Positions 56,918 through 64,000 of a stretch of DNA of 64,000 nt are shown in pieces. The DNA is from Stichopus chloronotus. Lineage: Eukaryota > Echinodermata > Holothuroidea > Aspidochirotida > Stichopodidae. The stretch's first letter is position 1; every line of letters starts with the position of its first letter. Under the pieces are notes generated by a model. That model ran no database searches, was not told the DNA's origin, and saw nothing but the letters and a program-made list of their open reading frames with translations. A program made the position numbers and the translations under genes. The stretch lies in the NCBI GenBank assembly GCA_021234535.1, contig CM037841.1:14032825-14096824 (forward strand), in the 5' to 3' direction.

Positions 56918-57065
56918 TAAATACCAATTCTGAGTGTTGCATTTTTTAAAATTGATTTTTTTTTTTTAAATTCCAGTTTAAGTGCATGCAGAGATTTTGG
57001 CACTGCTGCTGCTGCTGGGGATATTATTCTGAAATGGCCTCTCATCTTTCCATTTTGGACGTTAT

Positions 57066-57122
57066 CCGGAAGAATCTATGCAATCATGAAGGTGTGTGTG
57101 TATATGCATGTGACGCCTAGCC
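57066..57122 (+). repeat. fragment of GATTCCTTGCC-family left end
   Basis: GGAAGAATCTATGCAATCATG, GTGTGTGT, ATGCATGTGACGCCT matches 43867-43950 (GAGGAATCTATGCGATGGTG ... GTGTGTGACGCCT). It lacks the terminal GATTCCTTGCC. Confidence 0.6.
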
Positions 57123-57688
57123 TTTAAATACAATAAGTCAATGATGCTTAGTCCTTCAAGTGGAAACTTTGTGGCGCGTAAGTTTTTTAGTCTCGTTCTT
57201 TTTTTTTTCTTTTTTTTTTTGATTGCAAAACTGTCCTGAAAAAAAAAAAATCGGTGAACCGGTTAAAGCTGGCCTGTGTGGCTATGTCTGTTAAAGTCTG
57301 GATACAATAGTTTTTCATAGTTGTTTGATGATGGTTTGTAGTTGCAAGAAGAAAGGCATTGTTTGTGTATTGCAATGGAATTAACCCCACATCCGGCCAG
57401 CCGAAGTAATCTGTCCTCACAGAAAAACGTTTGAGAATTAAATAACAACCAAACTTAACAATTTTTCACCAAAATTGCACATGTTGTAAGGCTCCTATTA
57501 AGCCTACCGACTGACATTTTTGGTGATCTGGGATGATTTAAAATCTCAAATTTTCTTGGTACACTCCGAGTCAATTACATTGGGCTCAACTTAGATAGTA
57601 AATGAGAGCTCCCTACCAAAATCTTCAACCCCCCTCCCCGTTGACCTCAGTCCCAACAAAAAGTCCTAGCTTCACCACTGTTACTCAA

Positions 57689-60600
57689 CAAAGACAGGGG
57701 AAGTGAAGGATTGACTAATCGAATGAGGCCGAAAGGGGAAGGGGGCAGAAACCTCATGGTTTCTGAACTCTGGCCCTCCCCTAGGATGAACTTTTTTTCT
57801 TGGAAATCAATCAACAGTAATCATTGACTTATAATTCATTCAGATTTTGTTTATTTAATTGTTATTATTCTTGCACTGATTCATACATAAGGGCGGACTG
57901 AAACTTTAAAAACTCTATAACTATGTATTATCCAAGCGGAGCGTCACCATCGGTTGGCGCATCATGTACGAGAAAATTTCTTCCAAAAACTCTTGCCGGA
58001 TTGCAGAAAATGGCCTTTTGACTGCCCATTTTTAACTTATTTCACTCAAGCAGGAACGCCTCCAGCTTGGGGGCTGGAAACATATTGCCTTACGTCTATG
58101 GCATGACATATCAGCCGTGCGTCCATGACTTTCAGCAAGGAGGGCGGGTCTTGGTTTTTTAAGATGGTAACAAGTTGACACTGGTAGAGTTCCTCTATAT
58201 GAAACTGGATATTGTGATTTTAGACACTGCCCATGCAGCTCAATACGGTCAGTTGGCGCGTTTCCCTTAAAAATTAGCCATTTCGGCGTCGCTTTGCTTC
58301 ATTACAAGTAATCACCTGCCCACACTGCATTTTAACGTTCATTTCTTTTTCATGCACGTGCGTATGTGCTCCATCGACGGCCTGCATGGTACTATGCAAC
58401 GCGCAGTGCAAGGCGGCAGGGCATAGACATGGCATAGCAACGTTTGTATGAGGATTAAAATGGGGAGCTTAACCCCTTCCACTTTTTTTCTCTATATCTA
58501 ACAAAACATACCATGCCATTGTGGAGTTGAGTGACTGGAACTTCTGCCCCAGCAGTTTTACATAGGAGGGGGGTCACATAACTCCTGATCAGTTCCCCAA
58601 ATTCCTGCCTCCAAAGAATAATTAGCAAAATTCAAACGACAGTAGAAATTAAGACGTTAATCGCGAAATATCGTTTTTTTTTTTACTTTTTCCACATATA
58701 TGTAGGATGAGGGGGGTAACAAAAACCTGATAATATACCAATACACTGCCGACCTTTGCAAACACCCCCCCCCCTTCCCCACATGGCTGGAAACGGCACT
58801 ATCGGCGTGTGATCTAAGCTGCATGTATCCAGCCTTTTAATAGGGATCTTATGTCTACAATTTCTCAATCATGAGGAAATTCCACTCATCTATGAAAAAC
58901 AACATCAGATGGCTTGAGATAATTAAGTCATATAAAAAGTCATATAGTTGAATTAGGCATCCTGTTTTACGTTTTGAGCACTTGGCAACAAACTCCCCTC
59001 CCCCCCCCCCCCCCCCACTCCCAGCAGTGTTTTAGAAAACCTTGCTCAATTTCCCACGAACACGATTGAAAATCTGGTTTCCCACTAGCGTTTGTGTACC
59101 CTATAATGTGCAAAGCAAATCTATGGGGTGTCCGGGGTCCGTCTGCATAGGTCAGCTGTGGAACCTCTTACAGGGATCCAGTGGGCGAGGCCCCCGGAAG
59201 ACTTTCGGTTCCTTGCATATCAAAATGGTAAAACAGGTCCAGCTGCATAGCTACAATAAGACTAACTCTACGTTTGTCCTCCATTTACATTCGTCACCAA
59301 AATTGGAAATATTTTAAAAATGTGCATATTAGTTATATCCACAACTCGTAGCCGCAAACCCCTTCCTCTGTTTTGCTGATTAGCCATAACTGAGGCCATG
59401 TTTTAGTTTTATCAAAAAGAAAGCAGAATTACGTAAGCTACAGCAGTAGACCTGAGGTCCCCTGTTCCCCTGAAACTACACGTATAGACTTTGAGCAAAG
59501 GACTGAAATGTTGGAAGTAATGACTCCATGAGGTTGTATACTTTTTCTGCATAGACTTGTGAAGTGTATAAAAAAAATGATGTAAATACCTCTCAGATGA
59601 CAGAAAATGGCACTTCTCGGTCTCTCTTGCCTTGTTAATTTCGGCTACATTTTGTTTATTTCGTAGAACATAAGTTAAAAAATTTGCACTTCCACTAAAA
59701 ATAATGGATTTTGCTGTTATATTTTTTATTCGGGTTACAAAAAGTGAGGGGGATGTGGTGGTGTCACCTCCCCTCAAAAAAGTGGGGGGGGGGGGGAAAT
59801 GTCCCCCGTCCCCCTCCCAAATCGACGCCAATGAATGGAACATGCATTTCTGGAGAAAATATGATGGATTTGTCCCCACATGATTCCCCGTAGTGTAATT
59901 AACAACTGAAGACAGCACTAAGGATCATTGCCTGCATGTGGAATGGTATGTACACACGTGAACGTCATTGATGCTATAAACTGAGTCATGCCTTACAGAC
60001 GCAAATCAGGGCTTGGTACCTTTTCTTTCTCAAGAAATCGTTGCCTTGTTTGGTATCATAAAACATATTCCATAAATATTTAAAACCATAATCCTCGAAA
60101 TTTAATTAGAAATTAACCATGACTATAGTAGTTTTGAAAATGGTTCTCGAACTTCTTTTCTCGCAAAACTGGTACATATAGGCAATTGCATTCCATCATT
60201 TTGTCAGTACTATTTATCATGTCTCAGAAGATAATCAGTATCTTTTGTTGTGAGTTGTGATTCCGTCATGTGTATGCATTGTCACGTTATGTATTGCATT
60301 GTCGTAAGGTATTCAGCTGACGACAAAAACGATGAAAATCAAACAAGCACTGACTCGCACTTTTAAAGAGGCTCATTGAAATGTTTTGTGAAATTCACTC
60401 AATTTTTCTAAACCGGTCAAGTTTCCTTCACATACTAATGACAAACAGTCAAATTAAAAGGATCCCAAAGTTTTACATACGTTGGAACATTAATGAGTGA
60501 GTAACCAACGATTAAATTTGGTTTTTGAAACTTTGTGACCAGACATTTTCACATTAGTACATGCACATGATCAGAGCAAGTAGCGGTCAAAAATTCGAAA

Positions 60601-61680
60601 AATTTGACAGTTTTCATATAACTACTGGATGTGAAACTTGATTAATTTATACGTATTGCGAGTATTGTCATGTGTTTATACCCTTCAAAATCACCGCAAT
60701 CTTTACTGATATCAACTCAATGAGCTCCTTTAAATAATGATAAGGTGTTCAGCTTACTTATCCCAGCTTACTTGAACTTTAAGAGGTAAATGGATGATTC
60801 GAGATTTTTTCAAATATATCCTTTGGTTATCCAGCTGTGGTTGAGTCAATGTATTTACTGTTTTCGAGCCTGGCAGTAACAGGTTGTAAAAGGAAAATGC
60901 CATCTGATCTAAAACTTTACCGATATCAAACTCTTGTAAAGTACTAGGTAACAGGAGCGAGTAGTTAACATGTAAACAGTTGTGGAAGATATAACTCGTC
61001 GGCTACTCGTAACTTCAAAAAAGTTATTTGGAAGTCATAAAGTTTAAACTGAGTGACGAGAGCATGTAGATTTTCCTGATTAATTTAGGAGATTACTAGC
61101 AGCGGTTTTCCATTTAAAACGCATTAGTACATCTTTATCAGCAAAGGTCCCACTACCTGTACAAACAGTCAAACCGCACTGGATATATGCTCACGGCGCT
61201 GTACAGGTATTGACCTTTGACCTCCCTTGTCAGTAAATCAACGTAAATCCTCAAGTGATCGTCGAGCATTAAGTCAAGGTGTAAACTAACGTGATTATAG
61301 TTCTATAAAATACTTCACTCACCGTCGGTTACTATGGTGACGCCAGTCATCGGAATATAAGGGAGAGGGTGGGGGCCATTTGTGTTGGTACGCGATGTTG
61401 TCATTGTACACACGTTTTTAGGCAACAACCCACCGATATATACCAGTATCTTCTCCTAATTCCACATGAAGCTTAATAATATGCAGTGTGGATAACATCG
61501 TGTAAAAGAAAATACATTTCATTCAATGAATGTTTTCACCTTTACTGAAAGACACAAAGAAGTCTTTGCCTAGCTAAATACAAACCTTATGATCTCAGAA
61601 ACTCTCGCTTACACTAACAACTACATCGCTTGACTTTAATAGTTTAAAGGGGAGAGTTAGGATAATTAGTGAATACTTAA
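57689..61680. other. intergenic with transposon fragments, no gene seen
   Basis: Poly-C/G-rich relics at 58750-58800, 58995-59020 and 59745-59836. The last ends AAATCGACGCCAATG, the inverted form of a CATTGGCGTCGATTT end. A GGGTCC...GGCGAGGCCCCCGGAAG block at 59120-59200 resembles the units at 20588-21040. 59840-61680 is AT-rich unique-looking DNA in which I see nothing. Confidence 0.55.
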
Positions 61681-62105
61681 CTGAATTACAACATAGGCGT
61701 ATATGCTAAATACTAAGTGTTTATTTTACTTCGGTATTTCGATTGATCACTATAAGTACTTAGTTCTATATTTAACGGTCTGCACGTTGAACCTAGGCAT
61801 GATTTCCTTAAGCGATGTCATATTTACTATCTTGGGGACATACAGAGTCTGTGGATTTTGGCTGTGTCGTATCATGAATTTGTAATACTGAATTACAGAA
61901 TAGGCCTATATGCTAAATAACAAGCATCCGGGTGTTTATTTTACTTTGGTATTTCGATTGATCACTGTAAGTACTGAGGTCACTATATAACGGTTTGCAT
62001 GTGAACTTAGGCCTGATTTCCTTAAGCGATGTCATATTTATTACCTTGGAGACATACAGAGTCTGTGAATTTTTGGCTGTGTCCTATCATGAGTTTGTAA
62101 TATTA
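61681..62105 (+). repeat. tandem duplication, ~207-bp unit, 2 copies
   Basis: Copy 1 is 61681-61887 and copy 2 is 61888 to about 62105. Both run CTGAATTACA, ATATGCTAAATA, GTGTTTATTTTACTT-GGTA, TTTCGATTGATCACT, TTTCCTTAAGCGATGTCATA, GACATACAGAGTCTGTG, CATGA-TTTGTAATA. Copy 2 has a short insertion (AGCATCCGGG region). Open frames across it are incidental. Confidence 0.92.
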
Positions 62106-64000
62106 GCTCCATGTACCTACATATCTGCTTTTTTTTCCCTTCAGTGATGTGGCATGGTACATGGGCCTACTACCAAGTGCATAAGCCTACTACCAGTTTC
62201 ACGAAAGAAGGCCTACATGATAACTATAATGCAGAATGAAAATAAACATGTAGTAAGATGATGATAAGACTGAATTAGATAAAGGAATATGCAGACTATG
62301 TACAGATTATACGCATATTAAAGAAGGTTTTTTACAAACTGAGGTTCGGAAAAATGACTCACTGGGGTGGTGGTGGAGGGGCGGTGTGGGGTGGGGGTAA
62401 TTCACACCTACAACAACCGCCAGTTTATATGACCAATACGGTACTGAGTTACCTCGCCAAACTTATGATATTTATGACAATGACAAGATGAAATGCTTTT
62501 TAATAGTAACAGTTCCAGCAGTGGAAATCTCCAGTGGTCGTCACTGTCAAGGGGAATGAGGGGGTTGGCGACAAGGATCGCCTTGTGCTCTGGCCTGAAG
62601 TAGCCGGCGGACCTCACCCTTCAATCAATAGCTTACTGATGTTGCATGATATTTTGTATATTTTGTATATTTTTATCCATGCATATTATTTTTTGTAATG
62701 TATAGTTCATATTGTTGGACTCCACTGAGTTTTATACAGAATTGATGCAACAGTCTGGTTCTCGTCACCGTAATGGTACATTGACCATTGGTTGCCATGG
62801 TGACAATCCATAGACAATACCATTATACCCTGGTGTTACCTTTGGTACAAAGATCTCAAGCACTTTACAATGCATATAGGTTATACAGAACATACCCTTA
62901 AAGGAGTATTTCAGCGACGACTTGAAGGATACTTTAAATGAGAGAAATATTTTTTCTTCACTTCAAAACCTATTCCAATGTCTTGCTGATAGTTCAATCT
63001 CAGTACTGATATTTGAAGAACAAATCACCCCGGCTAAGAATCAACTTCAGTCTCCTCGACGTTACAACATACCACGTAACACCGGAACTTTCTTCAAATG
63101 TCTTTGAAGTTGTTCTTTGAAATTGAGGTGCGTGAATAAACTCGTTATTTGACAACAGCAAAAAGTAAGATTGGGTTCATGTACAGATTGACCCTAAAAT
63201 GTTGTAAAATAAAGCTCACCACTTGAAAAGAATATTAATGTTTCTAATCAAGGGTTACAAGAAAACACAAAGGATCTTCACTTAGAACCGGAATGTCTGG
63301 AACAGGGAATCACAGATTTTCCCAAAAATGCGACGTACTGCTTTAAAAAAGGGGGGAAATTGTTTAATACAATGATTCATTACTTTCAAAGAGAACATAT
63401 TATTGAGGTAGGGTTTTCACTTTTTCTTTTTAATGAGATTTCAATAAAAACAGATTAAGACAATATGCCAAATTAGTTCGTTTGGATACATAGAGTCGAT
63501 GCAAGCACATCGTCCTTTAGATATTTTAATATCACCATCTCTGCAAATCCTGACAATATTAAAATATTCATATTCGATATTGCTGTTGAAACTAGTCAAT
63601 AGTTAGTGTGTCATCGTATGAAGGCTCCTTTGTTTCAATGCAACTTAATTTTGATTTGCGATTTCAGTATAAGCTACATACTTCACTTAGCCTACCTAGA
63701 ATGATGGTGCACTTCACACCATATACATTGATATGCCGGTATAGTTGTTCTACTGCGATACTTTCATCAAGTGTCCTCCACGCACCCGCGTTTTCGTTGA
63801 TTTCAATCAATTCATTAAATTAATGGTATGCAATTTAAACGTTAGCACCAAATAGGTCTTTATTGCATTAGTGAATGGAACAATAATGAACTAAATATCT
63901 TTTTACTATTTATGAAGGAATAAAGAGAAGGGCCATATACTATAAGGCATGGACACCTGTTCTTTTGTTTTGTGACCGGATGAATATGTTTCAACCATGC
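62106..64000. other. intergenic, nothing recognised
   Basis: AT-rich DNA with no exon that I can support. The open frames present are short and unstructured. Confidence 0.6.

Larger units (their letters stand above)
55368..57680. mobile_element. hAT-type transposon (2.3 kb) with 8-bp target duplication
   Basis: Begins CAGTGACGTAGCTA and ends with the inverted TAGCTTCACCACTG, 11 of 14 bases matching. Flanked on both sides by TTACTCAA (55360-55367 and 57681-57688), an exact 8-bp duplication typical of hAT. No transposase open frame remains. It contains a palindromic element at 56625-56917 and a fragment of the GATTCCTTGCC family near 57066. Confidence 0.88.

Noticed and set aside
59412..59918. 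168-codon - strand open frame
   Set aside because: It crosses a G-rich transposon end (59745-59836) and has no motif; a chance frame.

Overview
This is animal (eukaryotic) nuclear DNA: intron-rich genes with GT-AG splice sites, long AT-rich introns, and many transposon relics, SINE-like units, minisatellites and poly-G/poly-C runs. Gene content, exon layout and repeat style suggest a marine invertebrate deuterostome, most likely an echinoderm. That placement is an inference; nothing in the window names the species.

Two protein-coding genes can be reconstructed exon by exon, both on the + strand. (1) Positions 139-12698 hold the last 14 exons in view (about 839 codons, running to the stop) of DEPDC5/Iml1, the GATOR1 subunit that restrains mTORC1 when amino acids are scarce. 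The 5' half lies upstream of the window. (2) Positions 23021-48678 hold a complete ten-exon class I phosphatidylinositol transfer protein (PITPNA/PITPNB type, 265 aa) spread over 25.7 kb. DEPDC5 and PITPNB also lie on the same arm of human chromosome 22, so their adjacency here looks like a fragment of old linkage. The two proteins act in separate processes: nutrient sensing at the lysosome, and phosphoinositide supply between membranes.

The rest is mostly mobile and repetitive DNA. DEPDC5 introns hold an inverted array of about 170-bp units interrupted by a CAGGGATGA-ended element, a decayed LINE 3' end with an (ATG)n tail, and one copy of a roughly 300-bp repeat that recurs in the DEPDC5 3' flank and in PITP intron 9. 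Between the genes, 17183-22472 is bounded by long inverted repeats with GATATC minisatellites inside both ends, and has other repeats between them. PITP introns contain a clean non-autonomous hAT insertion with an 8-bp target duplication (40860-42194), two elements with GATTCCTTGCC ends carrying arrays of nuclear-receptor DR1-like motifs, an approximately 1.1-kb inverted-repeat element, and a 14-kb domain saturated with TACTGTA/TACAGTA words. Downstream, 55368-57680 is a second hAT-type insertion with a perfect 8-bp target duplication, with a 290-bp palindromic element inside it. 61681-62105 is a local duplication of about 207 bp. No confident gene was found after 48678.

No bacterial-type system, CRISPR array, operon or convincing new multi-gene system is present. 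The most unusual items are the TACTGTA domain, the DR1-bearing repeat family, and a possible captured oxidoreductase exon inside the intergenic composite element.
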